Assembly (NCBI RefSeq): GCF_001632365.1
Contig: NW_024468565.1
Location: 21,711-85,710 of the forward strand
Direction of reading: 5' to 3'
DNA: 64,000 nt
Source: Laetiporus sulphureus 93-53
Taxonomy: Eukaryota > Basidiomycota > Agaricomycetes > Polyporales > Laetiporaceae
In this document: positions 33,641-44,810 of the stretch, piece after piece
Position numbering within the stretch: the first letter of the stretch is position 1
Layout of the letters: each line of letters starts with the position of its first letter
Program-made: the position numbers and the translations under genes
Notes under the pieces: generated by a model
The model's database searches: none
What the model was told of the DNA's origin: nothing
Seen by the model: the letters and a program-made list of their open reading frames with translations, nothing else

Positions 33641-35515
33641 GTGCTCGAAGTTTCATTCCACAAGGTTTTTCCTAAATTTGTGCTGTTCTGTAGTCAAAAG
33701 CGCATGATAATCCTTGGTCATCATGTCATCTGTGAGTGCCTTCTTGATCCTTTCCAGTAGTTGAGCATCATCAACTTCAGATGCATGAGCGGGTTGAATC
33801 GCATTGATAGCAAAAAATTTAGGTTTTAACAGCATTTGGTTTGAATTGTTGCTGTCTACCCCCTTTTCATGGTCTGGCCTCCTAGACAGAGGATCAGCAC
33901 GTAGCATAGTCTTTCCAGGTCAATGACTAAGTATAAAATTGAATCGTGTGAGGAATAATGCCCAGCACGCTTGGTGCCGGGATAACTTCTGTGCTTGGCA
34001 GAAGTATGTAAGGTTGAGATGATCTGACCAAATCTCAATGAGTTCTGGGTGTCCTTCTAAATTGTGCCAGTATTCTTCCAGCACCCAAATAATTGCGAGC
34101 ATCTCTTTGTCGTAAATCTCATAGTTTCTCTCATGTTCGTTGAGTGATTTGGAGTAGTATGTGACTGGATGCCATAGCTTGTCTTCTCCCAGTTGTTCGA
34201 GTATTGCTCCAGTTGCGTAGTCTGAGGAGTTGGTCTTTAGACGGTATGGTGCAGTGTCGTTGGGGAGTTGTAAGATCAGGGCTGATGTAAATGCCATTTT
34301 GAGTGCACTGAAGGCTTGGTCTTGCTCTTCCTTCCATTGCCAGGGCACGTCCTTACAGGTGAGAAGTGTTAAAGGTCTTGCAAGTTTCGCAAAGTCCTTT
34401 ATAAATCACCTGTAGAAATTCGCGAATCCTAAAAAGGCCTGTACTTGTTTGACCTTAGTAGGTGCTGGCCAGCCAAGGACACCTTCGACTTTAGCAGGGT
34501 CCATCTGTATCGAGTTCTTGCTGATGATCATGCCAAGATACTCGATTGAGGACTGTTCAAAAAAGCATTTTTCTGGTTTGGCATACAAGTCGTTGTCCCG
34601 GAGGCACTGTAGAACTGCTTTTACTAGTCGTCGGTGTTCTTCAAGATCGTCCGTAAAGATGAGGATGTCGTCTAAGTAAACTACCACCTTTCCAGTGCGA
34701 ATCAAGTCCTCGAGGACTGTATTCATCATTGTTTGGAAGGTGCTAGGAGCGTTGCAGAAACTGAAGTACATTACTGTGGGTTCGAAGAGGCCGCAATGTG
34801 TGATGAAGGCAGCCTTTTCTTCGTCTCCTTCCTGAATCCTTATGTTGTTGAAACCCCATCTCAGATCAAGCTTTGTAAATATGCTAGCTTGTGAGAGTCT
34901 GTTGATGAGGTCCGAAATGTGTGAGATTGGGAACTTGTTCTTCTTTGTTACTGCGTTGAGATTCCTGTAGTCTTGTACTAATCTCAGTGAGCCATCTTTC
35001 TTTTTGATGAAGAAGACGGGTGCTGCTGTTGGACTCCTTGATCTCTTGATGTATCCTTTGGCCAACTCTTGGTCTATCCACGTGTCGAGCGAATTTCTTT
35101 CCTGTAGGTTCATAGGATATAACTTTGCCAGGCATGGTAACGATGCCTCTGAAACAAGTTCGATTGGATGATCGTAAGGCTTTCTGGTGGGCATTCGTTC
35201 CAACTGCTTCTTGGAGAACACATCGCCATACTCATGGAAGTGTTTGGGGACATAGGCTGACCAGTAGTCTTTGTCCTGTTCTTTATTTTGCGGTGCTCTA
35301 TCCTGATTCCTCTTGGTTTCAAGACCCATGATAAGTGATGCTATGGCCTGTGCATCAGGGTCTTCTGATAATGACACCCATCTAATGAAGCTGTCCATGT
35401 CATTCCAAGTGTCACCTAACTTCTGGGAACTGACGAACTCCATTAGATCTTCAATGTGGGGGATGTTTGTGTCTTCCAGGTCCTCCTCCTGGACTGCTAC
35501 CTGTGAGGGTGCACA
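33641..35515 (-). pseudogene. Chromovirus: reverse transcriptase and RNase H
   Basis: RT at 34406-35443 carries KKKDGSLRLVQDYRNLN, FTKLDLRWGFNNIRI and YLDDILIF (catalytic YLDD), then KCFFEQSSIEYLG. A TGA follows FANFYR, again at an expected Arg. RNase H (33920-34348) has TNSSDYATGAIL; the usual catalytic Asp of the TDAS motif is Asn. It also has NYEIYDKEMLAI and a Leu/Trp-rich connection. Further TGA stops follow LSH and LVE. The linker to integrase is 33653-33907. Confidence 0.9.
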
Positions 35516-35985
35516 TCATTGTGGGCATCGGGTGAACTCAATGGTAAGTTTTCCCCAATCCACTTTGGAATTGTGCTCTTTGAGGAAACTCATGCCTAGT
35601 ATAATATCTTCGTGTCCTATATCGGTGACAAGAAGGCTCTGTCTGCTTGTATGGTTTCCGATAGTTATACTTAGAAGAACCCTTTTCTTAATGGTTCCAC
35701 CCTTGTTGTGTGATGCATCTGCATTGTAAACCCTGATCTCTTTCTCGAGAGAGATCATAGCAAGATTCAACCTATCAACCAGCCATGGATTGATGTAACA
35801 AGAATATGCTCCTGAGTCGAGGAGCACCTCAGTCTGGGCTTTCCTTACTCCCTATTTGAGGTGAACAGGTAAATCGATCGCATGATTTGACGAACCAGTT
35901 GATGCAATATATAGAAAATCTGAAACTGGTACATGCGAGAGCGAGTAGGTACTGTTACAATGTTTATGAGAACTCTGGCCAGACC
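35516..35985 (-). pseudogene. Chromovirus: aspartic protease region
   Basis: LLDSGAYSCYI holds the DSGA active-site motif, and DIILGMSFL the flap-end motif typical of retropepsins. It lies directly between gag and RT. It cuts the Gag-Pol polyprotein. Confidence 0.85.
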
Positions 35986-37582
35986 TCAGAGAACCCGCCG
36001 AAGAAAGTCCTCGTCACTTTTCACCTCCGTGATCCTAGCTGCTTTGACAGTTGGTTCCAGTTCCGCCTCCTTATCCTTTTCCTTCACGTCATAGCTGGCG
36101 AGGAAGGCACGGACTGCTTCTTTCCTTGCCTTGCCATCGTCAGAACTGCTTGATGCTGTTGGTGTCAATATTTTACTTGTTGCTTGTCCCCGTCTGGGCA
36201 TTTTTAGTTTGCCTTTGTACTTGGGGTCAGGGCACTTCTGCTTGAATACGAAGGGATGCTTTCCACAACGTACGCAGAGTTTTCTCTCCAGCCAGCCTTC
36301 TTGTTCCTTAGTGAGTTGAGACACTCGGTCCACAACCATTGCGTTAGGATCCTTTGGGGCTCTTGGTGTCAATGATGATATGATTGCCATTCCGTGCTGT
36401 CCTGCCTTGTCGGCCCTGAACTTGGATTCGAGTTGGAGACAGAGGTTGAGGTACTCTGGCCATGTGATCGGATCTGCGATCCCTAGGCTATCTCGAGTTA
36501 CCATTGCCTGGCGTACGTCCTTGCTTTGATGTTCAGCGATGTAACCGATGAGTGCAGTGTGCCCTAAGTTGGTCTTAGTGGTCCATTGACAGAACTGTTC
36601 TGCGAAGGAGACCATGGTTGGGTAGGTCTTTGTGCAGATCTCCTTCAAGTGCTGTTGCGCATCTTTGTCCAGGTCGAGGGTCCTGTAGTTGACCTTGAAA
36701 ATGTCGACGAAGTCTTTTCAAGTGCCGAGTGCCTGCCGTGCTGCTGCCTTTGTTGCATATTCTGACATGTAAGTGAATGCACCTCCTTCTAAGTGCAGCA
36801 GTGCTGTGGTAATCTTGCATTTGTCATCGTTGATCTTATTCCACCACATCCAGATGCTGAGTTGTTGGAGCCAGTCCTCCAGACTTCCTTTGCCTAAGTA
36901 GTGTGGAGGTTCGGCTATCTTGACGTGCAGTTTGGACCATGCCAGAGGTGTGACCTTGCGTCATTGCGACATCGCTTGCTTTGAGTGAAGCTAACTCATG
37001 ACGCAGCTTGGTGTTCTCGCTGCCTAGTTCCATCATCTTCTTCCCCATGTCTAGCATGGCTGCCTGGGTACTGGTAATTTCGTCATTAAGGACGATCATG
37101 TGTGCATCCTGGACCTTTATTCTGTCTGAGAGTTTCTCATTCTCAGACTTGAGTACTGCTTCCTTGAGTCGTCGCTCTGTTTGAGCTGATGCAATTGAGG
37201 CCTCAAAAATTCTTTTGTGCTCGTACATCTTATCGCCGAGTACATTGTACATTTTCTTGAGCTCGTTATCGACCAGTGACTTCATGACGATGATTACCCA
37301 TTCAGGTACTTCGCCGAGTGCAGATTGCCTGATAGCATCTTCGAGATGCTCGTACTGGTGCCTGTCATAAGACCATGCAGGGGGTATGTAGGCAGGGAGG
37401 AGTGATGGAGTTGGGGATGGTGGTCCTCCAAGTTGTGATGCAGAGTCTTGTGGTGTTAGCTCCGGTGATGCTTGTCTAGAAGCACGAGGTGTGCTTCCAT
37501 CATGTGCCTCAATGTTTGGATGCATGATGTCCTGCATTCTTTGTGCAAATGTCAACATTTGTGCACGTCCAGATTCTGACAT
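35986..37582 (-). pseudogene. Chromovirus: gag
   Basis: The start MSESGRAQMLTF lies shortly after ORF0. The N-terminal 250 residues are Pro/Ser-rich and then a long charged coiled coil (about 36960-37300). After a frame change near 36960, the capsid-like part follows, with EDWLQQLSIWMW, GGAFTYMSEYATKAAARQ and DKDAQQHLKEICTKT. A single cysteine motif, CVRCGKHPF...KCP, lies near 36230. The frame ends at 35986. One TGA follows ARQALGT. Confidence 0.8.
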
Positions 37583-37602
37583 TGTGTGGATAGAAATGTG
37601 TC

Positions 37603-38459
37603 TAGTTAAAAATAAAGCCTAGGTACTGCTTGTCCTTGACTTTGCCAATCTCCCTGATGATCTCGTTCAACCTCTGCTATTTCTCTATCTCCCTGAAGTT
37701 GATCCTGCCTATCTCCAGGCAGCACATATTGACGACTTGTTTCTCGATGAAGGTGTATTCACGAGTTCTCATGTATAGGTCTGCGCAGACCTTGTCCAAC
37801 TCTGATGCGAGGAGTTGTACCTTCTTTCATTTGTCCTGATCGATCCTTTCCCAGAATGCTCCTAGTATCAGCTGCAATCTGAAGCAGGTGGCTGAGACCT
37901 GCTTCTTAAGTGTTTCGATATGGATGGTGGGCCTGATTCTGGATGAAAGAGGGCAGATGGGTCATGCGTGTGTGTTGACTTTGATGAAGTTGGGTAGGGG
38001 TCGCACTGGCTGTGGGGCGATGATTGTGGGAGGAACGGCATTGGAGGTAATGATCTCTGGGGGAGGTCTGGGCTTCCGACCATCTGTAGTGAGGCATCCT
38101 CTTCTGAGTTTGTAGCATTCAAGTGGGGGAGTGTGACTGCGAGGTTGGCGAATGATGCCTTGGACCCTGATATGTGTGGTGTCTACAACTCTGGCCACCG
38201 CGCACTGTCTGTCTGTAGAGGATGTGCCTAGTGAAGCTAGAGTGAGGAGCCTTTCTCGCTCCTTGTTGATTTCGAGGCATTTGTAGCCGGCGAATGGATC
38301 TTCTGCCTTGGTGACCTTGCGCTTTGCTGCCTTGGGCTGCTCAGTGTCTTGCTGAGGCTCACGCCTGGTAGAAGTCGGGTTGAAATGTATGTCAAAAAAG
38401 CTGCGTGCTACAGCTGAAACTGCTTGCACTGAAAATACGTGGCCACTTGTGTTGAACAC
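37603..38459 (-). pseudogene. Chromovirus: upstream ORF0 of unknown function
   Basis: A frame of about 285 codons lies between the 5' LTR and gag, ending some 20 bases before the gag start. Three in-frame stops (after VNTHA, DQDK and FREIEK) look like C-to-T changes at Arg/Gln/Trp codons. It is Lys/Arg- and Pro-rich in the first half (AKRKVTKAEDPF, GRKPRPPPEII) and helical in the second (SELDKVCADLYMRTREYTF, LNEIIREIGKVKDKQYLG). I do not recognise a domain. It could be an N-terminal part of gag once expressed with it. Confidence 0.5.
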
Positions 38460-38495
38460 TAAGCAGGGGTGCAGAAAATGTCAGATTGTTTCTGA

Positions 38496-39161
38496 TGTCA
38501 CAAAAGAATGGTCACGTGGAACGTGACGCCCTGATTCCCCTGATCCCTAAAGGTGGCTAAAGAGCCTAACACTCACTAGCTGTGAAGCAAGTGTCTGAAA
38601 GATTATAGATATATAGTGGAGCTTGGAAAGCTCAGTAGTCGACTGGGTAGTAGACGAGGAAAAACAATCTGAGGTTTCCTCCTCTACATGCTGGTCTTAT
38701 ATACATGTACAGCGGGCTATCTTACCTAAGCTACCTATCTACGGGTATAAGCTAATGGCCGTACATGAAACAATGGAATGTCCGGAAGTAGAACAATAAG
38801 TGGAAAGATCGATGGCTGCCACAGCAGCGTGTGCAAACATTGTGCCTATCTTGTTTTCCCTTTGTTCTCCGGTGAGAACATCATGCCTATCTGGCTTCTG
38901 GCTAAACTAATAGGAAGCGGAGGGCCAATGCGTAACAATAGTCCTTGTTCCCTTTGTTTCCAAATGGGTGCCTCTATTGTATCCTGGAATAGACAGGTCT
39001 GACCATATCATCCACAGGTCTGGACCATAACATGTGATGTAGACTATCACCTGATCCCTACATGTCGCGTCTGTGGCTGAGTGGTGTGGGATATTGGTGA
39101 AGCACGTGATCTGTGGTGTGAGTAAAGTCACGTGTGGACTTTGTGGTGAAAATCTGTGACA
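38496..39161 (-). repeat. 5' LTR of the chromovirus
   Basis: It starts TGTCACAAAAGAATGG and ends CTGTGACA, nearly identical to 31058-31754. It is followed by the GCTAT target duplication at 39162. I saw no obvious TGG-type tRNA primer site on its inner side. Confidence 0.9.
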
Positions 39162-39942
39162 GCTATTCTACACCTATATAATGGCCTATGTACCTATCAC
39201 AAAAACAACGAGGAGTTCACCCTTCAGATTTCAGTTCTACGACATATTCTTGATAGGGCAGCATGCCCTATTCAGTCTCACTTGTCTACATCTCCATATC
39301 ATGTCTAGTTAGCTCTTGAAACTGCACCGGGCAGCACTACTCATAAGTGGCTCACCGCACAACTCGGAAAGTGCCCAGTAAAGTCACGTTATCACATTTT
39401 TCTCCTCACGCCACCTCATTTTCCCTCTCAACACCACCAGTCATGAGCTCTAGCAACTTGGATTCCCATCCCCATCAGACTCTGTAGCCTCAGCAAGCAC
39501 CAGGGTCTCATCCCTAGTGCTGGGAAGAGCTGCATAGATGTCCCAGAGATCTAGAGAGTGCCCAAACCCCCTCTGTAGTGCTGGGGAGAGCTGCATATAG
39601 TGCCCAAGCCACAAGATTAGTCAGCCAGAGACCCACATCACCACTCGATCCTCGATCCTCGACAACCCATTCATCTGAAGCATGTCCTGTCCCCTTTATT
39701 TGATCTGCACATCCTATCCTCTTCTCAACTCATCTAGAGTCAGGGACACTCCTCTAGTCTGAATCACCACTCATCACTCTGTTTCAAGCACAATGCCGAA
39801 TGACTCACAGCCACCCCTCAAAGCGTTATCAGCTGAAGTTCCTGTGACTGCAGCCCAAGGTGAATGGAGATGGACAGCTCTGATCTATCTTCCCTGAAGG
39901 GATAGGAGGTAGCTGGCAGCCAGAGTGCAGTTGAGCATATCA

Positions 39943-41260
39943 GCGACAAGGTATGCTCGCGTTCCTCAAGATATCAACACCTTGTCTCCAGCTTCTGTGT
40001 ACGTGAAACTTCAGCATAGTAGTCAACATTTTCAGCAGTCGGTAAGATGAATGTATAGTGAGATTGAATGGAAGTGAGGAAGAGACCTGCATTGGTCTCA
40101 ACTTGAGTATGTACGCTTCGCCACTCCTGTAACTTCTCAAGATATGCCACCACATATACATCCCAGAGTGACTCCTGTCTGAGAGTCTGAAAGTAGTGGT
40201 GCTCTTCTGCACGCCACTGCACAAGGTCTTCTTTCTTGACATCTAGTGATTGCATCGATTTGACAACAGCAATGGACTCCATCTCGATGACATTGAGGGC
40301 TTGAATATAATTATTGTAGATCATCATGCTAAGGCTCACGTACTTCTCATCATCCCATTAACAGAAGTACTTATCGATGTAGACATGTCGACGGTAAGCA
40401 GAGGCATACCGAGTCACTGGAGCAAGACTGTTCGATGCACTAAACATGTGTTTGAGAGTCTCACCGTCTTTGAGGCCTGTCCCTTTGATGACATTTGGGT
40501 GATTCTTGGTCTGACATGCATAGTTGTGTGTATATCTATGGAATGCATTGATGATCATGCAGCACAGCAGCCACTGCCATTCAGGATCGAGGGAGCTTCA
40601 CTTGATTGTTTCTTCGAAGCTGCACCCAATGTTATAGTGTCTCAGGCTTCAATCTTCGAGAATGGCAACCATCTTAGCTATTATCGTGAGTGGATACTTT
40701 GCACTTTGAGTCACATAGTTAGCTCAGCTTATAGCAATCCAAAGATATAACTTACAGTTCACCGCTCCTCATCATGTCGCATATCCATAAGATAAAGCCA
40801 TGATGGCATGCACTTGCAAATATTCCTGTCTCCTCGAATATACCCCACATTCACTTCTTACCTTCCGACGCAGCTGCTTTTCAGTTCTTCATGAATGATG
40901 TGACTTCATCTGCACCATCCGTGGAGTTGCCCTCTTCATTGTCATATTGATCCTCTTTGTCGCTTGTGTCACCATCGACGTCATCTTGCAATGAGTTGCT
41001 GACATGATTGCTTTGCTGCTTGCATGCGTCACCCTTGACCTCACCAGCAAAGTGGTTGATGAACTTGTCTGGCAGGTAATAATCACTTTCTTCGAAGACT
41101 CATGTATCTCCTCGGTGACATTCACTGACTTGTGCGATTCGCTTGAGGGAGTTGTTGCCATCCATGCTGAACATACAGCACCATCATAGCTTAGGCTCAC
41201 CTTTGAGCTTTTCAATGAACCTTGTGAAAATTAAAGAATGATGCAGTCGACTAAGACATA
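39943..41260 (-). pseudogene. KDZ transposase gene, central part
   Basis: Minus-strand blocks in order: MFSMDGNNSLKRIAQ (the conserved DGNNSLKR motif, near 41170), DYYLPDKFINHFAGEVKG, an acidic insert, then a block near 40850 with AAASEGKK, MWGIFEETGIFASACHHG and ILWICDMMRSGEL, which is highly typical of KDZ proteins. Next come INAFHRYTHNYACQTKNHPNVIKGTGLKDGET (40460-40560; the first I is at 40552), AYRRHVYIDKYF and MIYNNYIQALNVIE. The frame is cut by introns, stops and the insertions at 39942 and 41261. Confidence 0.9.
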
Positions 41261-42865
41261 CAGTGACCCACAAAACTGTTGATAAGATTGCTTACTTCAA
41301 CTTGTATGGTAAATACCTCCTCAACCACTGGGCTGAATAAATTGCATAAGAGCTCATTGGAAAGTCTATTATCATGGCTTTCCAATGCCGATTTTTTATA
41401 TTTGTAGCATATTTTGATCCCAAGTTATTTGATACTCTTTGAGGACCACTCTTCTCAACAGTTTTGTGGCACATATTCAGGTTCTACAAAACTCATACTT
41501 TCAGTACTTGGTATAGCCTCCCTTTGCCTTCACAACTGCATCCACCCTCCTTGGCATACTTTCAATCAGATTCTGACACACTTCTTTTCCAATAGCCTCC
41601 CATTCCTTCTCTACCCTTTCCCACAACTCAGTAATTCTCTTTGGTGGATCCTGATACTTTGCAAGCTTCCTTTTGAGGTGACCTCACGGATGCTCTATGG
41701 GATTGAGATCTGGGGATTGAGAGGGCCATATCATGGTTGAAATCATGGTCTTTGAACCAATCCTTGGCCTTCTTGCTGGTGTGCTTGGGGTCATTGTCTT
41801 GCTGGAACACCACATCTCCACAGTTTTGCCCCAATTTTCCAGGCTATTCTGCAGCTCATCCTCCAGAATGCTGACATAAAGGTCTGCATCCATCCTGCCA
41901 TCAATCTTGCAGGCATACCCCACACCATCCCAGCCCATACAGCCTCACATCATCAAGGATCCACCTTCAAACTTCTGGGTCCCTTTCACCAACCTATCAC
42001 TGAGGCTCTCTCCCAGCTTCTTCCACATCCATTTCCTTTCATCTGATTCCATCCTGTGAATCTTTGTCTTATCTGACCATACCACCCTTCTCCAGTCCTC
42101 TACAGTCCAATACTGGTGAGCCAAAGCGAAGTTCATCCTCTCCTTTTGATGCCTTGCAGAGAGTAAAGGCCTTTTTCGCTTCACTACAGCCTTCATTCCT
42201 GCCTTCTTCAACCCTCTTCACACTGTCTCTGCATTGACAACCCTCTCAGTAACATCTTCAGGAGCTCTGGCCACAGCAGGAGATGTGGTAGCCTTGCCAG
42301 TCTCAATAAGTCGAGTAGCATAGCAAAGATTGGCAGTAGTAAGAAGGGAAGGACACCCTCCTTTGGCCTTAGGAATGGTGGGGCAGTGTGTGGAGCACAG
42401 TTTACTGATGGTAGAATAGTGTATCCCAGTCAAAGCTTCAATTCTTGAAGAAATTTGCCATTCTGAAGCAAAGCGATGACATGGTTAACAGTTTCAGTAG
42501 CAACAGCTTTTGGCATGATATTGGTTGAGTGTGAACAGTTGTGTATGGCTGTTTGTATATTGTTCATGTTGAAACATAAACATCCAATTAATATTTCCAC
42601 AAGGAACCCTGTCAACACATCAAAAATCACAATTTTCTGAGAGCTTATGTGTGTGCCACAAAACTGTTGATAAGAGTGGCCCTCAAAGAGTATCCAATAT
42701 CTTGGAATCAAAATAGGTTAAAAATGTAAACAGAGTTGCATTGGGAAGCCACGATGATAGGATTTCAAATGGGCTCTTAGGCAATTTATTCAACCCAGGG
42801 GTTGAGGAGATATTTACTATACAAGTCAAGGTAAGCAATCTTATCAACAGTTTTGTGAGTCACTG
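41261..42865 (-). mobile_element. Tc1/mariner element with about 210-bp terminal inverted repeats
   Basis: The ends read CAGTGAC(C)CACAAAACTG and its complement, flanked by TA on both sides (41259-41260, 42866-42867), the Tc1 target duplication. Inverted repeats extend about 210 bp inward (41261-41475 and 42650-42865). The 16-base core CACAAAACTGTTGATA occurs at both the outer and inner edge of each repeat, in inverted order. Inserted in the KDZ gene just after its CPAC motif. Confidence 0.9.
41501..42516 (-). pseudogene. Tc1/mariner transposase
   Basis: About 338 codons from MPKAVATETVNHVIALL to GGYTKY. Blocks: N-terminal helix-turn-helix, GLKKAGMKAVVKRKRPLLS, VVWSDKTKIHRME (first catalytic Asp), FQQDNDPKHTSKKAKDWF (second Asp) and SPDLNPIEHP (third acidic residue, DDE type). 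The frame is broken by a TGA after NAETV, a TGA after GGSLMM, a TGA after NPIEHP (Trp expected at the last two) and frameshifts near 41800 and 42450. It is dead as a transposase. Confidence 0.85.
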
Positions 42866-43427
42866 TACCTCATACGCACATGCCGGGCATGCATTGAGTA
42901 CACGTTAATTAAGTGAGTCCCTCCCGAGAGACTTCTCGATGAGCTTGCAGGCACTGTAAAGAACCATTAGCAAGCCATCTCTAGAATGAGACAATAGCAT
43001 ACCTTATAGTAGTGGCACAAAAACTTCGTGCAGGCCTCCATGCTAAAGGAAGCCTTGAAAAGTCAAATGCAGTGGAAGAGTTCCAGCATCTTGAATGAAA
43101 TAGCAAGGAAGGGGGAAGCAGGTGTAGTGTCGAGGTAGCCATTGAGGATGAGAGCTTCTGCAGGTGAGTTGATGTCCTCGCAATGGTGAATGTGAATTGA
43201 GGATATGAGAGTGTACATGTCAAGTACATCGATGTCGAAGTCATATAGTGATTCTTCAAGGAAATGGCTGTGACATGATGACAACGAGTTTTCCTGCCAG
43301 CAGAGATAAGCCTCCACAAGCTTGGGAAGAAGGGGGCACCAGTTTTCATCCATACGGTCCACACGATGCCACCAAGTTCATGCATCTTGATACCAGTGAG
43401 CCTTCCATCTATGATAAGAGGATACGA
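42866..43427 (-). pseudogene. KDZ transposase gene, N-terminal CxC-associated part
   Basis: MDENWCPLLPKLVEAYLCW, then IDVLDMYTLISSIHIHHCE and ALILNGYLDTTPASPFLAIS, followed by FKMLELFHCI, correspond to the CxC1-like cysteine-cluster region that precedes KDZ transposases. The spaced Trp/Pro/Cys landmarks agree, but the cluster has lost cysteines. CPAC appears near 42875 just before the Tc1 insertion. The gene must continue to the right, but the LTR at 43428 cuts it; the remainder lies beyond the window. Confidence 0.75.
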
Positions 43428-44713
43428 TGATATGCTCAACCACGTCCTGGCCATGAGCAGCGCTCCTAATCAAACCCCCTACTGGTGGAAGGTGAACTGA
43501 GGCTCTGTCCGTCCACGGTCCCTTTGGGCTATGATCGCAGAAAACTTCAGATGATAACGCAGTGACGGGCAGCCATGAGTCATTTGACTGTGATGCTTGA
43601 AACGGAGTCGGATTGTCAAAGGTTCTGGATTGGTGAGTGTCGGACTCGACTGTATGGACGCCTCTGATCAGGAAACAGTCAAATGCTGGAATGCGGGGGT
43701 GTGTGGGTGTAGAATGCGATTGGCGACTTCCGTACTCACGAACTGTAGTGGCTGAAGGTCTGGGCTGGGGCATGAGGACCTTCTATATCTGGAAAGTGCT
43801 GGTCAAGTGCCGATGAGCAACCCCTAACTGCCTCTGAACTGGGTCAAGTGCCAATGAGCAACCCCTAACTGTCTCTGAGCTGGGACGAGCACTGACAATG
43901 AAGCCCTGAGCACTTTCGAATGGGAATGAGCACCGACGATGAACTCCTGGGCGCTAGTGAGGCTATGGGATCTAATGGGGATGGAATCCTGGTTTGAGAC
44001 TCGTGACTGGTGGCATGCGAGCAAAATGCGATGGCGTGAGATACGAGAATGCGATAATGTGACTTATCTGGCTGAAACTCGAGTCGAGCTAGAGGCCACT
44101 GCTCTGAGTGCTGCCTCTCTCAGTGTCGAGAATCCCAGACATGTAGAATATGATCGCAATAGACATAGACATAGTCAGGCATGATGCCCTAGCATAGACA
44201 AGATGAGAACTGAGCACTGCTGCATGGGAAAAACTCCATCTAAAACTCTCTTATTATTTCTATGTACAGTGTAGATTATATAGTGGATCAGAAATGAGCC
44301 AGCTGAGTCACTGAAACGTGTTTCTGATCATACATTGTGTTTCCGATCCATTGAAACCTGTCGCAGAGCCCATACCTGCCCCCTCCCCATATCATACATT
44401 TGGTGAACTGGAAGTCTGGCCCTGTCAGGGTCTGTCAGTCTGCTACCCGGTCGCATTCCACTTTCACGCTGCACCTTGTAATCGGCTATGCTTCCTCGTG
44501 GCTCGCTCGTTATTTTCACACCTCATGTTCACCTCCTGACCCCTTCATGCAGTGCCATGTTCCCAGGCTATCAGTCAGGTCTTCTTTGCCCACTCTGGAC
44601 TGTTTTGGCTCAGTGTTTGTCTTTCTGGATCGTGGCGACTCACTATCTGATTGTGTGATAGTCAGACACAGTTTCTGGCATTTTTTGATCACAGAATATC
44701 TCAGTGCATATCA
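43428..44713 (-). repeat. 3' LTR of the outer gypsy element
   Basis: It begins TGATATGCTCAACC and ends GTGCATATCA; 1286 bp. It is close to the LTRs at 49291 and 61199. It contains about four 41-bp units (43797-43960) and a TATATAA box on the minus strand near 44275. The purine run ATGGGGAAGA (minus strand, 44714-44724) adjoins it as polypurine tract. Confidence 0.9.
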
Positions 44714-44810
44714 TCTTCCCCATTCTGAGATCTGGACTGTCCTCAGTTCATCAGGCTTGCATACTTTTAGATAGCATGACCTGGCTGTCGGTTCCCAGTT
44801 CTTCACCGCT

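Larger units (their letters stand above)
31058..39161 (-). mobile_element. Complete Ty3/gypsy chromovirus with a dUTPase domain, minus strand
   Basis: An 8.1-kb element bounded by two LTRs and by a perfect 5-bp target duplication GCTAT (31053-31057 and 39162-39166). Minus-strand order: LTR, an upstream frame here called ORF0, gag, protease, RT, RNase H, integrase, chromodomain, dUTPase, polypurine tract, LTR. The LTRs differ by few substitutions plus one indel of about 31 bp, so the insertion is recent relative to the LTR it sits in. Several TGA stops and an integrase frameshift make it non-functional as it stands. Confidence 0.9.
30602..39942 (+). repeat. Solo gypsy LTR in the KDZ gene, split by a chromovirus
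   Basis: The left part (30602-31057) starts TGATATGCACC; the right part (39162-39942) ends TTGAGCATATCA. Together they make an LTR of about 1230 bp in forward orientation, most like the one at 1525. A TATATAA box lies at 39175-39181. No internal element sequence is attached, so it is a solo LTR. The flanking bases GTGA and GCGA may be a diverged 4-bp target-site duplication. It interrupts the KDZ coding sequence. Confidence 0.85.

Noticed and set aside
32230..42220. Alternative genetic code with TGA read as Trp
   Set aside because: Many TGA codons stand where Arg is conserved (CGA in a sister copy), and TGA also serves as natural terminator, so mutation explains them better.
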